In this document: in pieces, positions 30,873-42,172 of the stretch
How positions within the stretch are numbered: the first letter of the stretch is position 1
Layout: every line of letters starts with the position of its first letter
From: Microglena sp. YARC
Lineage: Eukaryota > Chlorophyta > Chlorophyceae > Chlamydomonadales > Chlamydomonadaceae
Assembly: GCA_022414725.1 (NCBI GenBank)
Contig: CM039464.1
Coordinates: 52,244,526-52,308,525 of the forward strand
DNA length: 64,000 nucleotides
Direction: 5' to 3'
The notes under the pieces: generated by a model
Databases searched by the model: none
What the model saw: the letters and a program-made list of their open reading frames with translations, nothing else
What the model was told of the DNA's origin: nothing
Program-made: the position numbers and the translations under genes

Positions 30873-32084
30873 CTAAGAAGAAGCGGTCATTCCATGCATT
30901 CGGACAAACCGCCAGAACACAGCAGAATCAAGGGGCTTGGTGAAGGGGTCAGCACAGTTGTCCTTAGTGTTAACATAGGCAACCTCCAGTCTGCCATCCT
31001 CCACCAGCTCCTTGATATAATGATGAATCACATCAATGTGCTTGCTGCGAGGAATCAGCTGCCAGTCATTGGCCCAACTCAGAGACCCTAAGTTGTCACC
31101 CTGAATGGTAACCATGGTACAAGGCAGACCCAGATCCTCCCTCAACTTTTTCAACCATTGCACCTCCCTGGCAGTCTGAGACAGGGCCTGATACTCAGCC
31201 TCACTAGAGCTAATGGCAACAGTGGGCTGCCTCTTGCTCATCCAGTTCACTAGGCACCCTCCAGCAAGCACAGCATAGCCAGTCTGAGACTTCCTGTCAG
31301 ACCCATCATCAGCAAAGGATGAGTAACTAAAGACAGTAAAAGAGAACTCAGGGCTGTGGGTGTAAGTGAGCCCCAGGTGGGAATGTGACCTCAAATACAA
31401 GAGCAAACGCTTGGCTGCCCCCCAGAGGGGGACGGTAGGGTGAGCAGAAAACCTGGACAGGTAGCTGACAGCAAAAGAAATATCAGGCCTGGTGCATGTA
31501 GCCAGGTATAGCAAAGCACCCACAAGAGACATGTACTGGCTATTAGAGGGCAGGGGGTCTCCAGGAGGGTCAGTGAAGGTGCACTTGGCCATGGGGGCAG
31601 AAAACTTGGGCTTGGCTGCAGCAGTGAGACCAAACTGCTCCACCAGATCAACAATGTAGGAGTGCTGGGAGAGGTTGATCTGAACACACCTGCCATCAGA
31701 GTCAAGTGTAACGTTCATGTCCAAGGAGAGGAACTGAACCGGTACACCCATCTCCTTGACCTCCCAGCCAGCAGCCTCCATAGCCTTGATCAGCAAAGCA
31801 TACAAAGCCAGATCACTAAAAGAACAGATAAAATCATCAACGTAGGTCAGGACATAGCTCCACCCACCAAAAGAATCCCTCCTAAAATACAGAGCAGGTT
31901 CTGCCTTGCACATAGTAAACCCATGTGCAACCAAAACGCGCTTGACATCCATACTCCAAGCCCTGGGCGCCTGTTTCAAACCATAAAGGGACTTGATCAG
32001 TTTGCACACAAGGGGAACACCGTTAGGACCAAGTACCTTGAAGCCCTCAGGCTGGTGGCAGTACAAGTCAAGTCCAGGTTCCAA
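30873..32084 (-). pseudogene. pol: LTR-D RT C-terminal part and RNase H
   Basis: 403 codons. RT motifs: KSLYGLKQAPRAWSMDVK, SYVLTYVDDFICSF (YVDD intact), MGVPVQFLSLDM. RNase H: the position of the first catalytic Asp reads FSYSSFADD where LTR-E and LTR-F have FSDSSF; the codon at 31325-31323 is TAC, so Asp is replaced by Tyr. Later motifs (SSSEAEYQALSQ, HIDVIHHYIKELV, CADPFTKPLD) are present. The frame breaks upstream at 32084, where one base is missing relative to LTR-F. Confidence 0.93.
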
Positions 32085-32737
32085 CTTAGCATTCAGAAAT
32101 GCAGTCTTGATATCCAGCTGCCGAACAAATATCTTTCTATGAGTGATGGCAGCAAGGAGAACTCTCAGACCTGCTTTAGAGGAGACGGGGCATATACATC
32201 ATGAAAGTCTAGCCCAGGACGCTGCAGAAAACCTCGTACCACAAAACGTGCCTTAAAGCGCACAGAACCATCAACCCCAACTTTCTTCACAAATAACCAC
32301 CTGCCAGACAGGATCCTCTGCTTAGGAGGCTGAGGAGTGAGTGCCCAAGTACCATGGGCATGTAAGGACGCCATCTCATCCTTCATAGCAAGCAGCCATT
32401 GATCCCTGTCAGGGTTGGAAGGGTACATGTCAGCTTTATATGACAGTTCAGCAGAGGTAGAAATATATGCCCCCACGTACAAGCAGTTTACTTGTACATG
32501 AGCAGCATGTGTATCAGCAATATCAGCAGTATCAGGTAGTAAAGCCCCCAGTGCAGCACTACTGCCTGGTTGAACAGGGCCGGCATTCTTTGCCTCTAAT
32601 TCAATGAATCCTGGGTCGACCGGAACCCCCCAGCCATACGCAGTATCAGAGCCAGACCAGTGTTCAAGGTCATCACTCACGCTTTCCGTGACGCCTAAAT
32701 CATCGCAATGCCATATGCCTTGTCCGGTGTAAACCAC
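32085..32737 (-). pseudogene. pol: LTR-D RT N-terminal part and linker
   Basis: Includes DQWLLAMKDEMASLHAHG, SGRWLFVKKVGVDGSVRFKA and RPGLDFHDVYAP. A single-base loss just after DVYAP shifts the frame, so the RQLDIKTAFLNA block (the first RT Asp) lies in the gap between this frame and the next. The linker repeats the LTR-E/F pattern LEHWSGSDTAYGWGVPVDPG. Confidence 0.88.
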
Positions 32738-33559
32738 CAGGGACGACAGGAGGCGAAGGGATCAACAACGCCCGCAAGCCATCCGAACAGGTGGACGGGG
32801 GGTGGCGACTATTAGAGAGCGGACCTATGACAGGCTCCACTATGACCTGAGGCCGATCACATCCTAAAGCTTCACCGACGGAACGTGGCGCAGAGGAGGG
32901 CCTGGCGACCCCCTGAGATTCAGGTAAATCGTTGCCCGAAGGAACATCAGAATCCCACCCGCCCAGTACCTTAACACGCAATACAGCACCATCAGTCCCT
33001 GACCTGGGACGCAAATTCATCCCATGACCAGGACAGCGGTCAACAATTGGGGTTGGCAAAGGGTCTAAGGCATTTCCTGCAGAATCAAGCATGTGTCCGT
33101 TGATGGCAGCAGGGATGCGAGATACATACGGGGACCCGTCATAAGGGGATAGCCCAGGTATGCAGTTATAGCTGAACTGCTCATAGAAGAGGACATCACG
33201 ACTCTCTACTACCTGGCGCAACTTAGGAACCCAAACAAAATAACCCTTACTCACCAGGGAATACCCAACCAGTCTACCAGATAACGCCCTTTCGTCTAGC
33301 TTGTTGCGTTTCTTCCCATTTACTAAGGTGACATAGCAAGGGCAACCAAACACACGCAACAACGACACATCAGGCACGACCCCAAAGAACAGCTCGTATG
33401 GAGTTCTGTCTCCCTGATTGGGCAGCCGATTACGTAGGTAACAAGCACTGAGGAAGAAATAGGGCCAGAAAGACTTAGCTAGCTTAGACTCCAAGTGGAT
33501 ACTCCTAGCTACATTCTGTAAGACCCCATTGTACCTCTCCACAGTTGCGTTCTGCTGAG
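32700..33559 (-). pseudogene. pol: LTR-D integrase C-terminal half
   Basis: Begins directly after the DNA-transposon insertion: AQQNATVERYNGVLQ holds the catalytic Glu. FLSACYLRNRLPNQGDRTPY, VSLLRVFGCPCYVTLVNG and SGRLVGYSLVSKGYFVWVPK follow, then a Ser/Pro-rich linker. The N-terminal half is at 42206-42830. Confidence 0.92.
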
Positions 33560-33592
33560 CAGTAATGGGCGTTCCTGCTTCCGAACGGATTT

Positions 33593-33929
33593 CCAATCTT
33601 ACAATCACTTTTTGGGGGTCTTTTGATGCTTTCCAAATGCAATCTTACGATAGAAATCGTAAGATTATAGTCAATTTTGACAAAATATGCTTGAAATGAG
33701 CTTGAAAGACGGAGAAACGTACAGATTGCGAATGTTACAACGTTGAAATGCCATATTCTGTAACAAAAGGTGTTAACATCAATTCGTGTCTTACAATTAT
33801 AATTGTAAGAAATAAAGGGAAAGCGGACGGTTATAAGTCGGCAGGCAGAATTCAGCTTTTACATCTTACAATAAAAATCGTAAGTATAATTCATTATTTA
33901 GTAAAAAAAACGGCTATGTGTCAAACATC
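33593..33929. promoter_or_regulatory. Left subterminal hairpins of the DNA transposon
   Basis: Three imperfect palindromes: AATCTTACGATAGAAATCGT and its arm at about 33638-33665, CTTACAATTATAATTGTAAG (33791-33810) and CATCTTACAATAAAAATCGT near 33865-33885. Similar ones lie at the right end (41985-42160). Repeated subterminal palindromes often bind transposase; that role is inferred. Confidence 0.6.
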
Positions 33930-35248
33930 TTACTCCTCCTCCTCCCCCCCCTCCTCGTCCTCCTCTTCCTCCTCCTTCTCCTCCTCCATGTCCCCATCCC
34001 CATCTTCCTCCTCCTCCATCTCCTCCTCCTCAACAATGTCTGCATTGTCTCCATCCGATTGCACAGCCTCTGCCCTGGTGTCCTTCTCAATGGATTGACA
34101 AGCTAGGAGCATGCTTGTGTGGTACTTTCTCTGGATCTTCATACCCTTGGTGGGTTCGCAGCTAAATTGAAATGCGTCAATGGGAATATCGCCCGTCCAT
34201 GTTGCTTTTCTCCTAACCCCCACGGTAATAGGCACAAGCTTGTGGTCCATCCAATCTTCTGGCCAAGTTGGGTATTGTGTTTCAGTGTACACCAACTTCT
34301 GAGCCCCAGAGTACAAGGGCTTTAAATACACACATTCCACTTCTCCATTCACTGGTAGTGATTTGTCCTCCACCACGTCCCATCCTCTCAATCCGCTAGA
34401 GTCATCCATTTGTACCTTGACCACAGCGACATGACCAACAACCAAATCAGTAGTGGGCTCTTAGGCTATTCTTCTATCCGGCTTCGTCCCTTGTGAAGAA
34501 TATAAGTACAACACATCCTCCTCCTCTGGCCTTTCCATATTAGTCTCCAAAGTGTGTGCGACCTTCATAGTCTTGGCAATCTCGTTACTTGCAGGTAAAA
34601 TGTCTGACACATCCATGGACAAGTCATCCAATGCTGCTATCAAGCGCTTGGCCATTGATTTCTCAGACTGTGTCAGAACAGGACTGGTTGCTGACAACTC
34701 CGATGGGAAGTCGACAAAATGTTGGTCTTTCGGGTACTCCCCAGTCACAGCATCATCTGGTTGAGTGCTCCAATAACTCTTCTCAACGTTGAAGAAATCA
34801 GTCCACCACTTATTGCTGGCTTCCCAAGTTTCACGAAGCTTCTCTGCAATATGTTTGAAGGACTGGGCATGGGATGGGCCATCGGCTGCTGGTTCATCCA
34901 TCGGCTGCTGGTCATCGGCTGCTGGTTCTAGAAGGTCCTCCGCTGCGTGTCGTACACGGACATCAGTTACGGGTCCTGCACGGTCGTCACCGGCGGTTTG
35001 TACAGGACCATCGGCCATGTGGCCTGCAAGGACGTCACCTCCGGGCTTCTCATTATGAATAGTCTTCCAGACAGCCGCCCAGTTTGCCTCGATATTCTCG
35101 AGCTCTTCAATCTTGATCTTGGGGGCTTCCTTAAATACTGTTCTGGTGTCCACCAGTGGGAAGCCTTGGAGGACGTAAATAGGTTCAGCGTCATTGTCCC
35201 ACTGTCCTCTCCAAGATCCTGACTCGTCATACTCCTTGTAATAGACCC

Positions 35249-35532
35249 CTGCAATTGTTGGTGTGCAAACATGTATTGTATATTAGTGAATCATTTAGGA
35301 CACCCATATTCCTCCCGACTATACTCGGGAGCATCCCTTGGATAATACATCCGAGGTCCTAGGTACAACTTCCTTTGTATCATTTAATTTCTATTGAAGA
35401 CTGTACATGTAAATCAATGAGGACATGGCACACCCATATTCCTCCCGAGCATAATCGGGAGCATTGTGCAGACAGTACATACACGCACGGTAGCATTTAA
35501 TTTGTAAATATCAGTATATCAAGTATTCTTAC
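35249..35532 (-). other. Spliceosomal intron with two hairpins
   Basis: GTAAGA at 35532-35527 and TTGCAG ending at 35249. Removal keeps the coding frame. It contains a duplicated block CACCCATATTCCTCCCGA...TCGGGAGCAT (hairpins at 35312-35331 and 35442-35461). The hairpin is the same as in the upstream intron and in the 36.6-39.9 kb array. Confidence 0.75.
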
Positions 35533-36072
35533 CGACTCTCCCGTTGGGACCTTTCGTTATCTTGAATGCGTGTAAACGGCGATTAACTCCTTTGACGGTG
35601 CTAGTGCCATGACCGAACAACTTGTAAACGTTGTCTAGGAGGACAGCGGAGAAGTCCCCTATAGAGGTCACGACGTCTTGCCTTGTGTAAGGGCCCATTC
35701 TCTTGAATAAGTTACCAACAATGCCCATCAGATGGTCCAGGGTGTACACTTCCATGTTCTTTAATCCTTGCGAGATCACAGAGTACTTTTGGTCAAGATT
35801 GCTATGTGTGTGTCCGGGAGGGAGGAAATGGACGTACACTTCCTCAAACCTGTTCATCTCAACCAACAAGGACAAGTATGCGAACATGAAAGCGTTCTTG
35901 TTGTCCTTTGCCGCGTTGTCCATTTGCAAGAAGCAATACGGTGGAAGCTGCCCCTCTTCTTCAAGGACCCGGTTGAAGAAATGTTGGAAGCATGATATAG
36001 TCAGATTGATGGACTGCGAGTAGAATGGCAAAGCCCAATAACCAATGAAGCCTCTTCCCTGGGAGAATAATC

Positions 36073-36211
36073 CTGAGTTAACATAGAAGGAAACATGAAG
36101 TCAGAATATTAGCATTATTTTGTTAAGTAATCATTTCAAGTTTTAAATACTGTGTATGCTCCCGATTATGATCGGGAGGACATGTCCTACATGCGCTGTA
36201 TTTATACTCAC
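36073..36211 (-). other. Probable intron with one hairpin
   Basis: GTGAGT at 36211-36206 and TTAACTCAG ending at 36073. The hairpin CTCCCGAT-TATG-ATCGGGAG lies at 36159-36178. The junction codon would be TGA, so the upstream exon is damaged or the donor differs. Confidence 0.55.
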
Positions 36212-36396
36212 ACATGATGCGTGTCTTTAGAAGTTCACCTCCTGCGGTCTTCTTTGTATGTGAGAAGTGGCGTGACTGAGGAAGATTAGTCTTCTTGTTG
36301 TCCATTGCATCAGCGGATGCGTGCAAGAAGAGCTTTGGATATTGTTCAGACAGTTTTTCACGGATGTCATACCTACGCCTTGACTGGTTTTAGGAT

Positions 36397-36605
36397 AGCT
36401 TTCCCCCTACTTTTCTTCTCCACGGGAATATTTGTCTGGCTTACTCCTTATGACTTGTGTTGTGGAAACCCAGGAATTCTGGGTACCAGAATACCAGGGA
36501 TTGGGGGGAATGTTATGATACAGCCTATAGCTGTATCAGTAACGGTGCCGGGCTTAGGTCCGACACCCACTCTAGCAGCTGGTGACCAGGCATCTGCCTG
36601 GCAGC
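36397..36605 (+). mobile_element. 3' end fragment of an LTR-A/C-type element
   Basis: Pyrimidine-rich sequence, then CCCAGGAATTCTGGGTACC, AGAATACCAGGGATTGGGG, GGAA and TGTTATGATACAGCC: the 3' motif, polypurine tract and LTR start (36511) seen in LTR-A and LTR-C. The LTR is cut off near 36600, where the hairpin array begins. No coding part is present. Confidence 0.7.
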
Positions 36606-36619
36606 TAGCAGTGTAGTAG

Positions 36620-39600
36620 GTGACTTCAAGCGAATAGGGTCGTTGGGTTTGTCAATGCTCCCAATTATGATCGGGAGGACTATGGGTATTCCGAGTTTGG
36701 TTTTCTCAATCATTCGCTCGTTGGGTTTGACAATGCTCTCGATTATGATCGGGAGGACTGTGGGTATTCTGAGTTTGGTTTTTTCTCAATCATTCGCTCG
36801 TTGGGTTTGACAATGCTCCCGATTATGATCAAGAGGACTGTGGGTATTCTGAGTTTGGTTTTTCTCAATCATTCGTTCGTTGGGTTTGACAATGCTCCCG
36901 ATTATGATAGGGAGGACTATGGGTATGCCGAGTACAAAAAAAAAAAAAAAAAAAATGCCGAGTACATGTTTTCTGAATCATTCGCTCGTTAGGTTTGTCA
37001 GTGCTCCCGATTATGATCGGGAGGACTGTGTGTATTCCGAATTTGGTTTTCTCAATCATTTGCTCGTTGGGTTTGACAATGCTCCCGATGATGATCGGGA
37101 GGACTCTGTGTATTCCGAATTTGGTTTTCTCAATCATTCGCTCGTTGGGTTTGTCAATGCTCCCGATTATGATCGGGAGGACTGTGGGTATTCTGAGTTT
37201 GGTTTTTCTCAATCATTCGTTCGTTGGGTTTAACAATGCTCCCGATTATGATCGGGAGGACTTTGGGTATGCCAAGTACAAAAAAAAAAAAAAATGCCGA
37301 GTACATGTTTTCTGAATCATTAGCTCGTTGGGTTTGTCGGTGCTCCCGATTATGATCGGAAGGACTGTGTGTATTCCGAATTTGGTTTTCTCAATCATTC
37401 GCTCGTTGGGTTTGACAATGCTCCCGATTATGATCGGGAGGACTCGGTGTATTCCGAATTTGGTTTTCTCAATCATTCGCTCGTTGGGTTTGTCAGTGCT
37501 CCCGATTATGATCGGGAGGACTGTGGGTATTCTGAGTTTGGTTTTTCTCAATCATTCGCTCGTTGGGTTTGACAATGCTCCCGATTATGATCGGGAGGAC
37601 TATGGGTATGCCGAGTACAAAAAAAAAAAAAAAAAAAAATGCCGAGTACATGTTTTCTGAATCATTCGCTCGTTGGGTTTGTCAGTGCTCCCGATTATGA
37701 TCGGGAGGACTGTGTGTATTCCGAATTTGGTTTTCTCAATCATTTGCTCGTTGGGTTTGACAATGCTCCCGATTATGATCGGGAGGACTATGGGTATTCT
37801 GAGTTTGGTTTTTCTTTAAATCTGAATCTGATTTTGAATCTGAATCTGAATCTGAATCATTTGCTCGTTGGGTTTGTCAGTGCTCCCGATTATGATCGGG
37901 AGGACTGTGTGTATTCCGAATTTGGTTTTCTCAATCATTTGCTCGTTGGGTTTGACAATGCTCCCGATTATGATCGAATGATTGAGAAAACCAAATTCGG
38001 AATACACACAGTCCTCCCGATCATAATCGGGAGCATTGACAAACCCAACGAGCGAATGATTGAGAAAACAAAACTCGGAATACACACAGTCCTCCCGATC
38101 ATAATCGGGAGCACTAACAAACCCAACGAGCGAATGATTCAGAAAACATGTACTCGGCATACCCATAGTCCTCCCAATCATAATCGGGAGCATTGACAAA
38201 CCCAACGAGCAAATGATTGAGAAAACCAAATTCGGAATACACACAGTCCTCCCGATCATAATCGGGAGCACTGACAAACCCAACGAGCGAATGATTCAGA
38301 AAACATGTACTCGGCATTTTTTTTTTTTTTTTTTTGTACTCGGCATACCCATAGTCCTCCCGATCATAATCGGGAGCATTGTCAAACCCAACGAGCGAAT
38401 GATTGAGAAAACCAAATTCGGAATACACAAAGTCCTCCCGATCATAATCGGGAGCATTGACAAACCCAACGAGCGAATGATTGAGAAAACCAAATTCGGA
38501 ATACACACAGTCCTCCCGATCATAATCGGGAGCACTGACGAACCTAACGAGCGAATGATTCAGAAAAAATGTACTCGGCATTTTTTTTTTTTATTTTTTT
38601 TATGTACTCGGCATACCCATAGTCCTCCCTATCATTATCGGGAGCATTGTCAAACCCAACGAGCGAATGATTGAGAAAAACCAAACTCAGAATACCCATA
38701 GTCCTCCCGATCTTAATCGGGAGCATTGACAAACCCAACGAGCAAATGATTGAGAAAACCAAATTCGGAATACACACAGTCCTCCCGATCATAATCGGGA
38801 GCACTGACAAACCCAACGAGCGAATGATTCAGAAAACATGTACTCGGCATTTTTTTTTTTTTTTTTTTTTTGTACTCGGCATACCCATAGTCCTCCCGAT
38901 CATAATCGGGAGCATTGTCAAACCCAACGAGCGAATGATTGAGAAAACCAAATTCGGAATACACAAAGTCCTCCCGATCATAATCGGGAGCATTGACAAA
39001 CCCAACGAGCGAATGATTGAGAAAACCAAATTCGGAATACACACAGTCCTCCCGATCATAATCGGGAGCACTGACGAACCTAACGAGCTAATGATTCAGA
39101 AAAAATGTACTCGGCATTTTTTTTTTTTTTTTTTTTTATGTACTCGGCATACCCATAGTCCTCCCTATCATTATCGGGAGCATTGTCAAACCCAACGAGC
39201 GAATGATTGAGAAAAACCAAACTCAGAATACCCATAGTCCTCCCGATCTTAATCGGGAGCATTGACAAACCCAACGAGCGAATGATTGAGAAAATCAAAT
39301 TCGGAATACACACAGTCCTCCCGATCATAATCGGGAGCACTGACAAACCTAACGAGCGAATGATTCAGAAAAAATGTACTCGGCATTTTTTTTTTTTTTT
39401 TTTTTTTTTGTACTCGGCATACCCATAGTCCTCCCTATCATAATCGGGAGCATTGTCAAACCCAACGAGCGAATGATTGAGAACAACCAAACTCAGAATA
39501 CCCATAGTCCTCCCGATCATAATCGGGAGCATTGTCAAACACAACGAGCGAATGATTGAGAAAACTAAATTCGGAATACACACAGTTCTCCCGATCATAA

Positions 39601-39910
39601 TCGGGAGCATTGTCAAACCCAACGAGCGAATGATTGAGAAAAACCAAACTCAGAATACCCACAGTCCTCCCGATCATCATCGGGAGCATTGTCAAACCCA
39701 ACGAGCGAATGATTGAGAAAACCAAATTCGGAATACACACAGTTCTCCCGATCATAATCGGGAGCATTGTCAAACCCAACGAGCGAATGATTGAGAAAAC
39801 CAAATTCGGAATACCCACAGTCCTCCCGATCATCATCGGGAGCATTGTCAGACCCAACGAGCGAATGATTGAGAAAACCAAACTCGGAATACACACAGTC
39901 CTCCCGATCA
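36620..39910. repeat. Palindromic hairpin array, ~39 units of ~79 bp in two opposed arms
   Basis: Units carry GCTCGTTGGGTTTGACAATG, a hairpin CTCCCGATTATGATCGGGAG and (T/C)TCTCAATCATTCGC. Units run one way up to about 37975 (16 copies) and the other way from there to 39910 (about 23 copies), forming a giant imperfect inverted repeat. Every few units a poly-A (left arm) or poly-T (right arm) tract of 15-24 bases is followed by a GCCGAGTACATGTTTTCTG variant, a higher-order pattern. The apparent ORFs (PDYDREDCVYSEF repeats) are the array in translation. Confidence 0.95.
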
Positions 39911-39921
39911 TAAAAATATCA

Positions 39922-39938
39922 ATCCTAAAACCAGTCAA
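39922..39938. repeat. Inverted copy of the array's left-edge sequence
   Basis: ATCCTAAAACCAGTCAA is the exact reverse complement of 36380-36396. In the left arm this sequence is the likely acceptor (AAACCAG) of the transposase gene's upstream intron. Its presence in both arms supports an inverted duplication that includes the array. Confidence 0.75.
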
Positions 39939-41170
39939 AGAAAACTTGATCCACCGAATGCCTAGACGGAACAGGCAAAAGGGCTAAATTCTTCTGGGCT
40001 ATGACATTTCATCAGTCATGCTATGCAAGTCAAGCAGGCCTCAACTACACATCTTTGCTTTACCTATTGCAGTACTGGGCCACTAAAACAAACCTAGTAA
40101 ATAGGTAGGTGGCCGAGGTGGGCAAGAACACAGTAAAATAGAAGAACTGCAGGTGTACATGATCCATATGTCAGTGTCATGTAAAGTACCAATCACAACA
40201 TAAACACCCAACCACACTCCCGGCAAAGATTAACCAATAAACAAGGCAACCTGTTAGCAAGCAGTAACTTGGTCAACACAGGCACAAGGCAGCTAAGACT
40301 GGGCTACAATTGCAGTCTACCACTACAATGCAATTCATAACCAAACCAGACGCTATGGAAATCTTGGAACGGTAGCTAAGGATGCATGCCATATGGGTAT
40401 GTAGTACTGTCCGCCAGTACTCTGACGCAGGTGCAGGCGGGTAACCATCATGCAGGTAGGCAGGCCTCAGGAAGGTGCAGGCGGGTGCATAGCTGTTCGC
40501 CAGTACTCCGGCGCAGGTGCTGGCCCGGCGCGTGTCCTGGTCTGGTCTGGCAGGTGCAGGCGGGTAACCGCCATGTAGGTAGGCAGACCTATCCAGTGCT
40601 CCGAGCGCCAGTGCTCCTGGCTATCTGCCCAGCATCCACCAGAGAAGGTGCTAGGCAGGACAGTGACAGTGAAATGCATTGCGCAAAGGGTGCGAGAATT
40701 AGAAGCAACTCGGGGGTTATTCACAACCACCCAGTGCTAATGCAGATGCGCAGCAAGGCGATGCAGAAAGCGAAAGGCAAAGCAGCAGATCATGAGAACA
40801 GAGCTGAAGTGAATTCCCATAGCAGTGAAATGCATTGCGCAAAGGGTGCGAGAATTAGGTGCAACTCGGGACCATGCAGGGCCAGGATGCGAAAGGCAAT
40901 TTGCGCAAGGCATGAAAGGAGGTGAAAGCGCAAGGCATGAAAAGAGGTGAAAGCGCAAGGCATGAAGCAAAGACTTTCCGACTTATCAAAACAGTCTTTC
41001 ATGCATGCGCAGCAAGGGGGGGCCCGGCAAGGGGGGTCAATCAATGCACATCAAGGGGTCATGCAAAGGGGTCAAGCTGCCAGGTCATGCAAAGGGGTCA
41101 AGCTGCCAGAGAAGGTGCTGGGCATGGCAATCAATGCACAGCAAGGAGTCATGCAAAGGGGTCAAGCTGC
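39939..41170. other. Right arm of the DNA transposon: local repeats, no gene
   Basis: Contains several short tandem motifs: GTGCAGGCGGGTAACC with GTAGGCAG (40430-40590), a duplicated block GAAATGCATTGCGCAAAGGG (40673 and 40827), AGGTGAAAGCGCAAGGCATG (three copies near 40920-40965) and GTCATGCAAAGGGGTCAAGC (three copies, 41048-41170). The frame across 40386-40925 is a by-product of these repeats. Confidence 0.6.
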
Positions 41171-41290
41171 CAATCCATTGAGAAGGACACCAAGGCAGAG
41201 GCTGTGCAATCGGATGGAGACAATGTAGACATTGCTAAGGAGGAGGAGATGGAGGAGGAGGAAGATGGGATGGGGCATGGAGGAGGAGAT
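41171..41290 (+). pseudogene. Inverted copy of the transposase gene's acidic tail
   Basis: CAATCCATTGAGAAGGACAC through a GGAGGAGGAG run matches the minus-strand coding sequence at 34097-33970 (QSIEKDTRAEAVQSDGDN then poly-Glu). Here it reads on the plus strand as QSIEKDTKAEAVQSDGDN. It is the clearest evidence that the element's two arms derive from the same gene region in opposite orientation. Confidence 0.85.
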
Positions 41291-42172
41291 TCTAGTGCAG
41301 CGATTGTACAGGCGCTGTTGTTACCCAACAAGTTAGCATTGGCCCTCTTTCTACAACGTGATAGCCTGTTCCCACAATCTAGAGTAGACAGTATTGTGTC
41401 AGGTAGCACCATGGCGTCAGTTAGCACATGACCTGTCAGCACCAAGTGCAGAAGTTATCACCAATGGACTTGTTGGCAGCAGTGCAACATTAGCACCGTG
41501 CACAAGTTTGCACGAGTGTACTAGTTTGCCTTATCCAACACACATTTTGAGTGATTTCAGGATTCTAGGATGGCAGTTTGCAGATTTAAGGATACAAATT
41601 TGTGTGATGTACATAATGAGGCTATGAGGTATGAAATTATGAATAATAAGTCCTGAGTTAGGAGTTATTAGTTCTGACTTGTATAAGGTACATATAAGTT
41701 CTGAGTTGTGAGTTATACATAAGTGAGGTACACATAAGTACAGATTTCGGAGTCATAAGTACTAAGTTGTACTTTCGAACTGTTGAGAAGTGAGTTGTGA
41801 GATAAATAATTATGAGCAATGCGTTCAAGACTTTGTAAACAGCTTTCACCTTCCTCTTGACTGTCCTCTACAATTCATTTTGTATTGGAATACTTCGAAG
41901 GAAATTTCTCTCTCTCCAAACGAGCAAATCAATGTTACAATTGAAATTGAAGGGAATAGTCTCTTTCTCCGGAATACAACAAAACAATCTTACAAAATAA
42001 ATTGTAAGATATTTTCGTAAAATACACCAAAAAAGCAAAATCTATTAATTTACGAAAACGATGTTACAAAATAAATTGTAAGATATTTTCGTAAAATACA
42101 CCAAAAAAGCAAAATCAATTAATTTGCGAAAACGATCTTACAATATTTATCGTAAGATTTCAGTAAAATAAA
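41291..42172. other. Right subterminal region: short repeats and hairpins
   Basis: From about 41640 to 41800 there are irregular AAGTTCTGAGTTGTGAGT repeats. From about 41985 to 42160 a ~65-bp segment with TTACAAAATAAATTGTAAGA hairpins is present in two and a half copies, matching the left-end palindromes. Confidence 0.7.

Larger units (their letters stand above)
33930..36385 (-). pseudogene. Transposase-like gene (D-N ... G-H-T-H type), at least 3 exons, broken
   Basis: Exon pieces in order: 36385-36212 (YDIREKLSEQYPKLFLHA, ELLKTRIM), 36072-35533 and 35248-33930. The middle exon has LQMDNAAKDNKNAFMFAYL and FLPPGHTHSNLDQKYSVIS, an arrangement I know from transposon-derived proteins catalogued as DUF7869 (memory, not checked). 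Splicing 35532-35249 (GTAAGA...TTGCAG) joins the frame exactly as GRVG-VYYKEYDESG. The last exon continues in one frame past an in-frame TAA (34463-34461) to a Glu-rich tail. Joining 36212 to 36072 would create TGA where GGA (Gly) is expected. With two stops and no visible 5' end (the hairpin array lies there), it is not functional as read. Confidence 0.6.

Noticed and set aside
36801..39987. ORFs repeating PDYDREDCVYSEFGFLNHS and its reverse-strand counterpart
   Set aside because: Both strands and several frames are open because the 79-bp unit lacks stops; no start, no conservation of one frame across units with A/T tracts.
40386..40925. 180-codon ORF in the right arm of the DNA transposon
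   Set aside because: It is made of several local tandem repeats, shows no domain and has repeat-derived composition.
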